Positions 7,530-16,829 of a DNA stretch of 64,000 nt are shown piece after piece. Source of the stretch: Actinomycetota bacterium (GTDB taxonomy: Bacteria > Actinomycetota > Acidimicrobiia > Acidimicrobiales > Microtrichaceae); the NCBI GenBank assembly GCA_016703525.1, contig JADJBW010000019.1:1-64000 (forward strand), in the 5' to 3' direction. The notes beneath the pieces were generated by a model that worked only from the letters and a program-made list of their open reading frames with translations, did no database searches and was not told the DNA's origin. The position numbers were made by a program, and so were the translations under genes. How positions within the stretch are numbered: position 1 is the stretch's first letter; the number at the start of each line of letters is the position of its first letter.

Positions 7530-7570
7530 ATGTTAGGCGAGCCCGCCTCACCGATCAACACTCTGAGTAA
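7530..7570 (-). promoter_or_regulatory. Promoter of the BldD-like gene with adjoining candidate BldD box
   Basis: Reading on the minus strand, TTGATC (7558-7553) and TAACAT (7535-7530) are separated by exactly 17 bases, a good sigma-70-type promoter giving a leader of about 100 bases. Abutting the -35, bases 7558-7570 read ACACTCTGAGTAA. This matches eight of the nine fixed positions of the Streptomyces BldD consensus TNACNC(A/T)GNGTNA. The layout suggests autorepression. I recalled the consensus from the literature; binding has not been shown here. Confidence 0.5.
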
Positions 7571-7681
7571 CCAGAATTGACCCCTCAACGAGCAATCTCA
7601 CCCTATGTCCACCAACTTCAGAACGTGAATCCCCCTCACGAACGCATTCAGTGGTTGACCGCTCACAGCGGTTGCTGGGAT

Positions 7682-8458
7682 CTAACGCCCGTGCACCATG
7701 CCCAAGATCACACCGGCAGTGATCGCCGCCGTCTCGGCGCGCAACACATTCGCACCCAACCGCACCCGCCGAGCGCCACAACCGCGCTCGTCATCCGACC
7801 AGCCGCCCTCCGGCCCGACGAGCACCATGCGGATCTCGGAATCGACCGGATCGCCACCCATGTCGGCAATCGCAACCGCGCGCTCGCCATCGCTGGCGGC
7901 GCTGGCGGGGGCGGCGCCGGCAGGGGCGCCGAGCGCCGCAGCGATCACCTCGCCGAATGGCCGGACAGCCTCCACGGTCGGCAGCCACGTACGGCGACAC
8001 TGCATCGCCGCCTCGCGTGCCACCAGCTCGTGCCGCTCGACCTGCCGCGCCGACTTGGCGTCGTCCCAACGCACGACCGAGTGCCGTGCAACGAACGGTG
8101 CAACCACGTCGATGTCGAGCTCTGTGAGCTTCTGGATCACGAGCTCGGGCCGATCGCCCTTGATGAGTGCGAACCCGACGGCCAGCGACGGAGCCGGGCG
8201 CGCCACGACGAACACGGGCCCGCTCGGCTCGGGTTCGGCATCGAGCCACGCCCGGCACCATCGCCCACGCCCGTCGCAGATCACCAACGCATCGCCTCGG
8301 CGTCGCCGCAGCACGCGTTCCAGGTGATGTCGATCTCGCCCATCCAGGCGCGGGGATTCGAGCGATTCGACGAACACCATCGGCCCGTCAGCCGACGACG
8401 GCCGCCCGAGCGCCTCGCCGACAGCCGGAGTCGGGGACGCCCCGGGCTCGACCGCCAC
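7682..8458 (-). CDS. rsmE: 16S rRNA m3U1498 methyltransferase RsmE
   Basis: The product has up to 258 residues. RsmE methylates N3 of U1498 in the 30S decoding site using S-adenosylmethionine. The SPOUT-fold signature is clear: GDRPELVIQKLTELDID in the middle, then MVLVGPEGGWSDDE and LGANVLRAETAAITA near the C-terminus, forming the knotted SAM site. An N-terminal PUA-like part (HHLERVLRRRRGD) precedes it. The GTG at 8458 starts two bases after the dnaJ stop; the in-frame ATG at residue 27 is the alternative and fits the usual family length of about 240. It closes the hrcA-dnaJ-rsmE operon. Confidence 0.93.
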   Translation of the reverse strand: MAVEPGASPTPAVGEALGRPSSADGPMVFVESLESPRLDGRDRHHLERVLRRRRGDALVICDGRGRWCRAWLDAEPEPSGPVFVVARPAPSLAVGFALIKGDRPELVIQKLTELDIDVVAPFVARHSVVRWDDAKSARQVERHELVAREAAMQCRRTWLPTVEAVRPFGEVIAAALGAPAGAAPASAASDGERAVAIADMGGDPVDSEIRMVLVGPEGGWSDDERGCGARRVRLGANVLRAETAAITAGVILGMVHGR

Positions 8459-8460
8459 CG

Positions 8461-9615
8461 CTACTTGAACGCCGAGCGGATGCGCGACAACAGGCCGCCT
8501 TCGGGCGAGGTCACCTCTTCACCCCGCAGCGCAGCGAACTGCTGGAGCAACTCGGCCTCCTCGGAGCTGAGCGAGTCGGGCGTGCGCACGATCACCTTCA
8601 CATGCAGGTCGCCTCGGCCGCGGCCTTCCAAGTGCGGAACGCCACGACCGCGCAGGCGGAACACACGGCCGGTCTGCGTACCCTTCGGGATCACCAGGTC
8701 CTCCGCCCCATCGAGCGTCTCGTAGCGGAGGTGATGGCCCAACGCCGCCTGCGTCATGGTGATCGGCATCTCGTGGACGATGTCGTACCCGTGCCGCACG
8801 AACCGCTCGTCGACCTCGACACGAATCTTCACGTACAGGTCGCCGGCCGACCCGCCGCGAGGCCCGACGGCACCTCGACCGGTCAAGCGCAGCGTCGACC
8901 CCGTGTCGACCCCCGCCGGAATGTCGACCGAGTACGTCTTGTCGGTGACCACGCGACCCTCGCCCCGGCACGCGGCACACGGGCTCGGGATCACCTGGCC
9001 CTGACCGCCACACGTTCGGCACGCCTGCGTCGACACGATCTGACCGAGCATCGACTGACGGACCGTGCGCACCTCGCCCGATCCCCCACAGTCGGTGCAG
9101 GTCGTTGCGCTCGTTCCCGGCGCGGTGCCCGCACCCGAGCAGTCTTCGCATGCGCCCGCGGTGCGCACCGTCACGTCGTGCTGACACCCGAACACCGCCT
9201 CGGAGAACTCGAGCGTCGCGACCGCTTCCAGGTCGGGGCCGCGCGGCGGACCCGACGGCCCGCGCCGCCCACCACCACCACCGCTGCCGCCGAAGGGACT
9301 CCCCGCACCGAAGAAGGCATCGAAGAGGTCGCCGAGCCCACCCATGCCCCCCGATCCGAACGGGTCGCCGAAGTTCACGGCGTCGTCGGAACCGAATCGG
9401 TCATACCGGGCTCGCCGCTCCGGATCGCTCAGGGTCTCGTACGCCCGGGCGAGTTCCTTGAACTTGGACTCCGCCTCGGCGTCGCCCGGGTTCGTGTCGG
9501 GGTGATACTCCCGAGCGAGTCGGCGGTACGCCTTCTTGATCTCATCGGCGGTGGCGCCGCGCGCCACACCCAGCAGTTCGTAGTAATCAGCGCTCACGCC
9601 GTCGTCCGTTCTCAT
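8461..9615 (-). CDS. dnaJ: Chaperone DnaJ
   Basis: The product has 384 residues, full length for a type I DnaJ (Hsp40), which stimulates DnaK ATPase and delivers unfolded clients. Domains in order: J domain with HPD at 38-40, a Gly/Phe-rich linker (about 75-120), the zinc-finger domain with four CxxCxGxG repeats (CEDCSGAG, CTDCGGSG, CRTCGGQG, CAACRGEG), and the C-terminal beta domains. The ATG overlaps the hrcA stop as ATGA, and this start is preferred over a longer frame. The neighbourhood hrcA-dnaJ-rsmE is typical of actinobacterial dnaJ2. Confidence 0.95.
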   Translation of the reverse strand: MRTDDGVSADYYELLGVARGATADEIKKAYRRLAREYHPDTNPGDAEAESKFKELARAYETLSDPERRARYDRFGSDDAVNFGDPFGSGGMGGLGDLFDAFFGAGSPFGGSGGGGGRRGPSGPPRGPDLEAVATLEFSEAVFGCQHDVTVRTAGACEDCSGAGTAPGTSATTCTDCGGSGEVRTVRQSMLGQIVSTQACRTCGGQGQVIPSPCAACRGEGRVVTDKTYSVDIPAGVDTGSTLRLTGRGAVGPRGGSAGDLYVKIRVEVDERFVRHGYDIVHEMPITMTQAALGHHLRYETLDGAEDLVIPKGTQTGRVFRLRGRGVPHLEGRGRGDLHVKVIVRTPDSLSSEEAELLQQFAALRGEEVTSPEGGLLSRIRSAFK

Positions 9616-10610
9616 CCCTCGGTCAGCAGATTGCTGAGCCGCCGCGACACGACCGCGACCGCGGCCAACGTCGCCTGGTAGTTCATTCGCGTCGGCCCCA
9701 ACACGCCGATCGTGCCCGCTTGTTCCCCGCCCACCCGATATGGCGCAACCACCAGGGAGCACTCCGACAACGGGGCGACGCCGGTCTCGGAGCCGATCGC
9801 AACGGTCAGGCCTCGGTCGAGCACGTCGCTAAGCAACGTCACGACCGTGATCTGCTGCTCCAGCAGACCCAGGATCTTCTGCAGCGTCGACGTGGCGTCG
9901 AAGGCGCTCGCGATCTTCGAGGCGCCCTCCACGAACACGCTCCGACCCGACTCGGCGACCGCCGAACGCAACGCCCCCGCTGCCTCGTCGAGCATCTCGT
10001 CGATCGCCGCGTCGCCCGTCGGCCCCGGGCTCGTGACCGCCGCCGGGCGCACGCCGTGCGCGTGAGCGTTGAGCTCGGCCCCGACGCGGGCGAGCGACGC
10101 TTCGTCGATCGGCTCGCGCCGCTCGACCGTGCGCTTGATGACCGACCCCGACGACAACACCACCACGATCAGGTAGACGTTCGACCCGAGCGACACGAGC
10201 TGCACCGACCGAATCGTCGCCGAACTCACCGGCTCGCCCACCACCACCGCCGTGGTCGAGGTGAGCTGCGCGAGCAGCCTGGAGGTGGACTGGAGCATCT
10301 GTTCGAGCTCGCCGTGCGCATGATCGAAGAACGACCGCACCTGGCGCGCCTGCGATGCCGCCAGTTCGCCCGGACCGAGGTGATCGACGAAGTACCGGTA
10401 CCCCTTCTCGGTCGGCACGCGCCCAGCGCTGGTGTGCGGCTGCGCCAGATACCCCTCGCGCTCCAACACCGTCATGTCGCTGCGGACCGTCGCCGGCGAG
10501 ACGCCGATCTCGGATCCCTCGACCACGTGCGAGGAGCCCACCGGCTGTGCCGTCTCGATGTAGGTCTGCACGACCGCTCGGAGGATTGCGGACTTTCGAT
10601 CGTCGAGCAT
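9612..10610 (-). CDS. hrcA: Heat-shock repressor HrcA
   Basis: The 332-residue product has an N-terminal winged helix (MLDDRKSAILRAVVQTYIET ... VSPATVRSDMTVLEREGYL) and a GAF-like domain with the family motifs TSAGRVPTEKGYRYFVDHL and the C-terminal IGVLGPTRMNYQ. HrcA represses chaperone genes by binding the CIRCE element, with GroEL as corepressor. I looked for a CIRCE inverted repeat in the 94 bases before the start and saw none, so any autoregulation would use another site. It is coupled to dnaJ by a four-base overlap. Confidence 0.94.
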   Translation of the reverse strand: MLDDRKSAILRAVVQTYIETAQPVGSSHVVEGSEIGVSPATVRSDMTVLEREGYLAQPHTSAGRVPTEKGYRYFVDHLGPGELAASQARQVRSFFDHAHGELEQMLQSTSRLLAQLTSTTAVVVGEPVSSATIRSVQLVSLGSNVYLIVVVLSSGSVIKRTVERREPIDEASLARVGAELNAHAHGVRPAAVTSPGPTGDAAIDEMLDEAAGALRSAVAESGRSVFVEGASKIASAFDATSTLQKILGLLEQQITVVTLLSDVLDRGLTVAIGSETGVAPLSECSLVVAPYRVGGEQAGTIGVLGPTRMNYQATLAAVAVVSRRLSNLLTEG

Positions 10611-10704
10611 GGCGACGCGGATTCTACGCGGTCCGTGCCGCTGGCCCGTGTCGTTGGCCGTCGGCGCGCACGCACCCGGCGGCGACAGGCGCCGCCGATG
10701 TGGC

Positions 10705-12491
10705 TCAATCGTCGAGGCGCAAGGCCGTGATGAAGGCATCGGAGGGCAACTCGACCCGACCGATGTGCTTCATCCGCTTCTTGCCCTCCTTCTGCTTGGC
10801 CAGCAGCTTCTTCTTTCGAGTGATGTCGCCCCCGTACAGCTTGGCCGTCACGTCCTTGCGGTACGCCTTGACCGTCTGACGAGCGATGATCCGCCCGCCG
10901 ATCGCCGCCTGGATCGGCACGTCGAACTGCTGGCGCGGAATGATCTCGCGCAGCTTCTCGGTCATGCGGCGGCCGTAGTCGTAGGACTTGTCGCGGTGCA
11001 CGATGGAGCAGAACGCGTCGACGGGATCGCTGTTCAACAAGATGTCGACGCACCAGATCGGAACGCTGGTACCCCGCCAGCTCGTAGTCGAGGCTTGCGT
11101 ACCCCTGGGTGCGACTCTTCATCTGGTCGAAGAAATCGACAACCACTTCGGCGAGCGGCACCCGGTAGGTCAGCTCGACGCGTTCGGGCGACAGGTACTC
11201 CATCTTCTCCATCTCGCCACGCCGCGTCTGGCACAGCTCCATGAGCGTCCCGACGTAGTTCGCCGGCGAGATGATCGAACAGGTGAAGAACGGCTCGAGG
11301 ATCTCCTTGATCTCGGTGGTCGGCGGCAGCTCGGCCGGGTTGTCGACCACCGCCTCCTCGCCGTCGGTTCGCACGATCCGGTACTCCACCGACGGCGCCG
11401 TGGCGATCAAGTTCAGGTCGAACTCGCGCTCGAGCCGCTCGCGGATGATCTCCATGTGCAGCAACCCCAAGTAGCCGCAGCGGAACCCGAACCCGAGCGC
11501 GCCCCGAGGTCTCGGGCTCGTAGGTGAACGAGCTGTCGTTGAGCCGCAGCTTCTCGAGCGACTCGCGCAGATCGTCGAACGCGTCGCCGTCCACTGGGTA
11601 CAGGCCGCAGAACACCATCGGCTTCGGTTCGAGGTAGCCCTCGAGCGGCACCTCGGCGGGCGCCGAGTTGTCGGTCACCGTCTCGCCGGACCGCGCCTCG
11701 CCCACGTCCTTGATGCCGGCGATCAGGTAGCCGACCTCGCCCGGACCCAACTCGACCACCGGCGTGTTGTCGGGCCGCCGCACCCCCACCTCGATCGCCT
11801 CGTGGGTCTTCTCGGCGTACATGAACCGCAGCCGTGCACCCGTGCGCATCCGGCCGTTCATCACCCGCACCGACGACACGACGCCCCGGTACTGGTCGAA
11901 ATGCGAATCGAAGATGAGCGCCTGCAGCGGCGCCTCGGCCTCGCCCACCGGCGGTGGAATCCGCTCGACCACCGCGTCGAGCAACTCGGCGACACCCTCG
12001 CCGGTCTTGGCCGAGATGCGCAGGATCTCATCGGCCGGAATGCCGAGCACCTGCTCGATCTCGGCGGCATAGGTGTCGGGATCCGCGGCCGGCAGGTCGA
12101 TCTTGTTCAGACACGCCACGATCTCGAGGTCGTTCTCGAGCGCCAGGTAGCAGTTCGCGAGCGTCTGCGCCTCGATCCCCTGGCTTGCGTCGACCACCAA
12201 GATGACGCCCTCGCACGCGGCCAGCGAACGTGACACCTCGTAGCCGAAGTCGACGTGACCGGGCGTGTCGATCAGATGGATCACATGGTCGCGGTAGTCG
12301 AGGCACACCGACTGCAACTTGATCGTGATGCCCCGCTCCCGCTCCAGATCCATCGAGTCGAGGTACTGCTCACGCATGTCGCGCGGATCGACCGCCCCGC
12401 AGATCTCGAGGATCCGGTCGGCCAGCGTGGACTTGCCATGGTCGATGTGGGCGATGATCGAAAAATTGCGGATGCGAGACAGATCGGTCAC
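10705..12491 (-). pseudogene. lepA: Elongation factor 4 (LepA), frame broken by two indels
   Basis: LepA is a ribosome-bound GTPase that assists translation. Protein similarity runs from VTDLSRIRNFSIIAHIDHG (P-loop AHIDHGKST) to the C-terminal GGDITRKKKLLAKQKEGKKR tail but crosses three frames. First, a G run at 11502-11505 has one base too many: TSG-ALGFGFRCGYLGLL continues in the next frame. Second, near 11047-11051 two bases are missing inside LVR-VDILLNSDPVDA; a GTGT tract shortened to GT would explain it. Corrected, the protein has 595 residues, the normal family length, with no missing segment. I judge sequence error more likely than a decayed gene. The GTG start at 12491 is divergent from rpsT. 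Confidence 0.88.
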
Positions 12492-12689
12492 GGGGGCTCG
12501 GCGAACGTACGACCACCGGAACGAACCGGTGGTGGGCGGACGGACCGACGGTAGTCGCCGCTCGGACCCCGGGTGTGACGACACCGCGTCCACGGGCCTA
12601 GACTCATCGACCCGTGCGCCGCTGCGCGCGCTCCCGGCAGGTCTACGACCTGACCACCACACATCGCACCCGACGACGCAAGGTTCACC

Positions 12690-12959
12690 GTGGCCAACAT
12701 CAAGAGCCAGATCAAGCGCAACAAGCAGAACGAGAAGGCGCGCCTGCGCAACAAGGCGGTCCGCTCCAACCTGAAGACCCGCGTGCGCAGCGCCGAGGTC
12801 GCGGCTGCCGCCGGCGCCGACGAGGCCGAGGCGACGCTGCGCACGGCGATCTCCACGATCGACCGCGCCGCGACCAAGGGCGTGATTCACGCCAACGCCG
12901 CCGCACGCAAGAAGTCGCGCCTCGTTCGCCGCCTCGCGGCCCTCAGCTCCGAGAGCTGA
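12690..12959 (+). CDS. rpsT: 30S ribosomal protein S20
   Basis: The 89-residue product begins MANIKSQIKRNKQNEKARLR, the hallmark N-terminus of S20, and continues with the three-helix pattern binding 16S rRNA (KAVRSNLKTRV, KGVIHANAAARKKSRL). S20 is a primary binder in 30S assembly. The start is GTG with AAGG upstream. It is transcribed divergently from lepA and toward holA, the usual actinobacterial order, and is followed by a stem-loop terminator. Confidence 0.96.
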   Translation: MANIKSQIKRNKQNEKARLRNKAVRSNLKTRVRSAEVAAAAGADEAEATLRTAISTIDRAATKGVIHANAAARKKSRLVRRLAALSSES

Positions 12960-12986
12960 GCCACCGACCGAGCGCTGCATCGCTGA

Positions 12987-13012
12987 GCCGTCACGCCGGT
13001 CGGCGCGACGGC
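12987..13012 (+). terminator. Stem-loop terminator after rpsT
   Basis: A GC-rich hairpin of two arms (GCCGTCACGCCG and CGGCGCGACGGC) with a single A-C mismatch and a two-base centre starts 28 bases after the rpsT stop, followed by TTCGGT. It separates rpsT from the convergent holA. Confidence 0.6.
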
Positions 13013-13111
13013 TTCGGTAGCGCTGTCGGGCGCATCGGCCGACGTGGGAGGCCGCGTCAGCCGTGGCGCGTGGAGCTTGCCGTCGTCGCCGTTGGTGCGC
13101 CGGGCCCGCTC

Positions 13112-14122
13112 TCAGCGGCGCGTCGGGCGCCCCGCCAGCCGAGCTAGCCGGCCGACGAGCACTTCCAGGACCGCCTCGGCAGGAACCGCGGTGAGCCCTC
13201 GCAGATCGGCATCGGCCGCTGCGAGCAGCCTGATGGCCGCCGCCAACCGCTCGGACCCCAGCCGGCGAGCCTGCTGCATCGCCTTCTTCGCCGGGAACGT
13301 CGAACCCTTCATGCCCAGCAGCGCCGCCGCCTCGGTCTCGTTGGCAACGCGTGCCCCGTCGAGGCGCAGCATCCGCTGGTAATGCGATGTCAGGGTCGCC
13401 ATCACCTGGAGCGGGTGACGTCCGCCGCTCGACACCAGCCGGCGCAGCTTCACGACAGCACCGCTCACATCGCCACCATCGATCGCGTCGGTCAACTCCC
13501 ACGGGGGCACCGATCCGGCCTCACCGAGGAACGGCTCGATGTCGTCGACCGTGAGCTTGGCGCCGTGGGGAAACGAGCTTTCGAGCACACGGAGAACCCC
13601 GCCGAGGCGCGACACGTCCTCGCCCAGGCGCTCCGCGATCAGGTGTCGGGCCGACGGGATGAACGACACCGACGAGGCCGCGAGGTGCTTGTCGAGCCAG
13701 CCCTGCCGCGCCTTCGCGTTGGAGCCGACGTCGCAGTCGACCACCGCTCCCCCGCACGCCTTGATCGCGTCGGACAGCTTCTTCGGCACCGCGTTCGCCC
13801 TGCCGGAGGGAGCGAGCGGGCGCTCCCACACCACGAGCACCTGCGATGTCGGGTTGGGGTCGGCGGCGTAGTTCACGAGCGGCAGGCACGCCTCGGCATT
13901 GAACCGGCCGGCATTGCGCATCACGATCACGCGATCGCCGAACATCGACACCGCCGAGGCCGCCAGCACCGCATCGGTCAGCTCGTACTCGTCGCCGCCG
14001 AACTGGTCGACCACCTCGTCACGGTCACGCTCACCGAGCATCGACGCCAGGTGCGCCCCAGCGGCATCGGCGAGGAGGATCTGATCGGATCCCTTCAACA
14101 GCACGATCGGTTCGTCGCTCAT
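13112..14122 (-). CDS. holA: DNA polymerase III subunit delta (HolA)
   Basis: The 336-residue product is the clamp-loader delta subunit that opens the beta sliding clamp. Visible are the N-terminal segment MSDEPIVLLKGSDQILLADA, MFGDRVIVMRNAGRFN, the central WERPLAPSG ... LSDAIKACGGAVVDCDV with the usual lysine-rich stretch, and the C-terminal collar helices (ALLGMKGSTFPAKKAMQQAR). The ATG overlaps the upstream folP-like stop as ATGA, which excludes a longer frame. It faces rpsT, as in most Actinomycetota. Confidence 0.92.
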   Translation of the reverse strand: MSDEPIVLLKGSDQILLADAAGAHLASMLGERDRDEVVDQFGGDEYELTDAVLAASAVSMFGDRVIVMRNAGRFNAEACLPLVNYAADPNPTSQVLVVWERPLAPSGRANAVPKKLSDAIKACGGAVVDCDVGSNAKARQGWLDKHLAASSVSFIPSARHLIAERLGEDVSRLGGVLRVLESSFPHGAKLTVDDIEPFLGEAGSVPPWELTDAIDGGDVSGAVVKLRRLVSSGGRHPLQVMATLTSHYQRMLRLDGARVANETEAAALLGMKGSTFPAKKAMQQARRLGSERLAAAIRLLAAADADLRGLTAVPAEAVLEVLVGRLARLAGRPTRR

Positions 14123-14973
14123 GCGTTGGCCTCCGCATCGGCTCGCGCCTCGAGCAGGGCACCGATCGCGACCGCCACGCGCCGCGAGCCGCGCACGTCG
14201 TGGCTGCGCAGCACCCGACAGCCCAACGTGATGCCGAGCGCGTGCGCCGCGAGGGTGGCGTGGTGGCGGTCGCCGACCTCGCCGCCGACGAGATCGCCGA
14301 GGAACCGCTTGTTCGACGCCGACAGGAACGCCGGAAACCCAAGCGCGACCAGCTGGTCGCTCGTGCGCAGCAGCTCGAGCGACTGCGCCTCGGTCTTGCC
14401 CAGATCGAGACCGTCGTCGACCATGATTCGGCACCGCGGAATGCCGGCGGCGAGTGCGTCCTCGGCACGGCTCCGAAGGAACGCCCGCACCTCTGTTGCC
14501 ATGTCACCGTAGACCGGCTCGGGATCGGGGATTCGGGGGCCGAGACGGATGTGGGTGGCCACCACCGACGCTCCGTGACGGGCGCACACCGGCAGGTACT
14601 CGGGATGGGCGAAACCGCTGATGTCGTTTCCGACCACCGCGCCCGCGCCGAGCGCCGCGTCGAGCACCACCGGGTTCCAGGTGTCGACCGAGATCGGCAG
14701 GTCGAACCGCTCGACCAGCGCCTCGATCGCCGGCACGACCCGCTCGAGCTCTTCCTCGGTGGACACCTCCGGCCCCGGCCCGGCCTTCACGCCGCCGACA
14801 TCGAGGAAGTCGGCGCCGTCGGCCACCAGGCCGTCGGCCTTGCGGAGGAACGAATCGAAGTCGAAGTACGAACCCCGGTCGTAGAACGAGTCCGGGGTCC
14901 GGTTCAGGATGCCCATCACCACCGCCCGGTAGGTGATGTCGAATCGGTGCGCGGCGCCGAGCTCGAGAATCAC
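14119..14973 (-). CDS. folP: Dihydropteroate synthase homologue of the FolP2 type
   Basis: The 284-residue TIM-barrel protein carries MGILNRTPDSFYDRG and GADFLDVGGVKAGPG. The second motif is the version found in mycobacterial FolP2, not the DVGGESTRPG of true dihydropteroate synthases. SVDTWNP and SNKRFLGDLVG follow in the expected order. Published work on mycobacterial FolP2 reported no dihydropteroate synthase activity, so a direct role in folate synthesis is uncertain. The GTG at 14973 overlaps the comEC stop as GTGA. The gene sits between comEC and holA, where these are usually adjacent. Confidence 0.82.
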   Translation of the reverse strand: MILELGAAHRFDITYRAVVMGILNRTPDSFYDRGSYFDFDSFLRKADGLVADGADFLDVGGVKAGPGPEVSTEEELERVVPAIEALVERFDLPISVDTWNPVVLDAALGAGAVVGNDISGFAHPEYLPVCARHGASVVATHIRLGPRIPDPEPVYGDMATEVRAFLRSRAEDALAAGIPRCRIMVDDGLDLGKTEAQSLELLRTSDQLVALGFPAFLSASNKRFLGDLVGGEVGDRHHATLAAHALGITLGCRVLRSHDVRGSRRVAVAIGALLEARADAEANA

Positions 14974-16829
14974 CCGCCGGACGCTACACCGACCTTCACG
15001 GCCCACTCGCCGCCCCGCACGCTCGCCTCGACATCGAGATCACCGACCCGGCCGCTGCCCTGCGTGAACCCGACCGCGTCGCGGATCGAGCCCGGATCGG
15101 CCGCAACGACCGTCTCGACCGCCACCGCCTGGCGCAGCGCCCACACCGTGGCCGACACCGAGCGGCCAGAACCCGTGACGAGCGCGACGGCGACCCGGCG
15201 CACCCGGGAGCGACGAACCGCGTCGAACACCGTGCGGTCGGGAACCCAGCCCGACACGACGACCACGCCCACGCTGCCGCTGCGCCACACCCGGAACCCC
15301 TCGGCCCCCGCCGGCGCGTGCGGGGTCGCCGGGAGTCGCAACGCCGCATCGCCACCGATGACGAGCGCCGCCACCGCAAGCACCGCGCCGCACCCTCGTG
15401 CGCGCCATCGGCGGCGAGCGACGGCCTCGGGCGGGTCGCCGCGAACCGGCGGCGGCGTTGCCTGCGGCCACGCGAGCACCGCCATCACCGCCGCGACCCA
15501 CGCTGCGGCGCCCGGCGGGCCGAGCGTTGGCAACGCCGCATTCGATCCGACGCGAGCGACACCCGAAATCCACGCGACCATCCATCCATCCACCAGCGAT
15601 ACCAGCGCTGCGGGCCACGAGCCGATCCACCCGGCGACCGGTCCGGCGCTCACGCCCGTCACCATCAGCCAGCCCGCGACGGGAACCGCCGCGAGGTTCG
15701 TCACCGGTCCGAGCAGCGGCACGGCGCCTCCGATCGCCACCAGCAGGGGCGCGGTCCCGGCCTGCGCCACGACCGACACCGCCAGGGGGACTGCGAGCCA
15801 GCGGGGCCCGGGCAGACGCCGCCCGAGGCGGCGTGCGCCGACGACCAACGCAACGGTCGCGCAGACCGAGAGCTGGAACCCGAACGACCACACGATCAGA
15901 GGATCGACCAGCACCAGGCCGACCACCGCGACCGCGACCACACGAAGCCCCGACGCGACGCGCCCGCGCCAGGTGACCGTCGCTGCGACCAGCCCCATCG
16001 ACACGGCGCGCAGCACCGACGGCTCGGCGCGAGCGACGAGCGTGAACCAGCCCAGCACCGCGACGGTCGCGAGCCAGCGCCAGCCGAGCGTGAGACGGCC
16101 CACCAGCGGCGACGCCGCCAACAGGACGAACGCGACGTTCTGTCCCGACACGGCCATGAGGTGCGACAGCCCGGCGACGCGAAACCGGTGGATATCGACG
16201 TCGGACTGGCCGCGGTCGTCGCCCACCACGATGCCGAGCGCCAGGGCACGCGCGTCGGGATCGAGCCCGGCGACCGATCGGTCGATCGCGCCCCGCAACG
16301 CGTTGGCCGAGGCCCACCACCACGAGCCCTGCGAGATCACGGCGGCACGGCGGATCGACATGCGCCCTGCGAGGTGGCGCGACGCCCGCCACGACCACGG
16401 GCCCTCGAGGCGGCGACACGATCCCTCGACGTCGACCTGCCAGCCGACCAGCGACGGCGCGAGATCGGCCGCCGCCCGCCCATCGGCCGCCGCGCTGTAC
16501 CGCGCCCCGCCCATCGACACCTCCAGCGCAACGCCGTCGAATCGTCGCACCGGATCGGCGACGACGACGGCCCGACCGCCACACGCTCCGACCGCGCCGG
16601 CGCCGAGCCCAACCTCGGCGCGATGACCGAGCCACGCGGCGAGCAGCACCAGCGCCGCAGCCACAGCGAAGGAGCGAGCCGTCACACCCACGTCGGATCG
16701 CCGAGCAGCGAGCGACCCGACCGCGAGGAGCACCACACACCCGAGCACCCACCAGGGACCCGGGTCGGTTGCGAGCGCGGCCGCCGCCGCACACGACACC
16801 GCCAGCACCACCACCTGCGCGTCGCTCAC
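14970..16829 (-). CDS. comEC: DNA-uptake channel protein ComEC (short form)
   Basis: The 619-residue product has N-terminal helices with a DUF4131-like region (residues about 1-190) and the competence domain (ARALALGIVVGDDRGQSD ... GLSHLMAVSGQNVAFVLLAA, then many helices). ComEC forms the membrane pore for single-stranded DNA in transformation. The C-terminal about 110 residues are soluble-looking but show no HxHxDH, so the metallo-beta-lactamase domain of long ComEC proteins is absent or degenerate. The GTG overlaps the comEA stop as GTGA. With comEA it makes a competence operon. Confidence 0.9.
   Translation of the reverse strand: MSDAQVVVLAVSCAAAAALATDPGPWWVLGCVVLLAVGSLAARRSDVGVTARSFAVAAALVLLAAWLGHRAEVGLGAGAVGACGGRAVVVADPVRRFDGVALEVSMGGARYSAAADGRAAADLAPSLVGWQVDVEGSCRRLEGPWSWRASRHLAGRMSIRRAAVISQGSWWWASANALRGAIDRSVAGLDPDARALALGIVVGDDRGQSDVDIHRFRVAGLSHLMAVSGQNVAFVLLAASPLVGRLTLGWRWLATVAVLGWFTLVARAEPSVLRAVSMGLVAATVTWRGRVASGLRVVAVAVVGLVLVDPLIVWSFGFQLSVCATVALVVGARRLGRRLPGPRWLAVPLAVSVVAQAGTAPLLVAIGGAVPLLGPVTNLAAVPVAGWLMVTGVSAGPVAGWIGSWPAALVSLVDGWMVAWISGVARVGSNAALPTLGPPGAAAWVAAVMAVLAWPQATPPPVRGDPPEAVARRRWRARGCGAVLAVAALVIGGDAALRLPATPHAPAGAEGFRVWRSGSVGVVVVSGWVPDRTVFDAVRRSRVRRVAVALVTGSGRSVSATVWALRQAVAVETVVAADPGSIRDAVGFTQGSGRVGDLDVEASVRGGEWAVKVGVASGG

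Noticed and set aside
9612..10704. CIRCE element upstream of hrcA
   Set aside because: No TTAGCACTC/GAGTGCTAA-type inverted repeat was found in the gap before the hrcA start.
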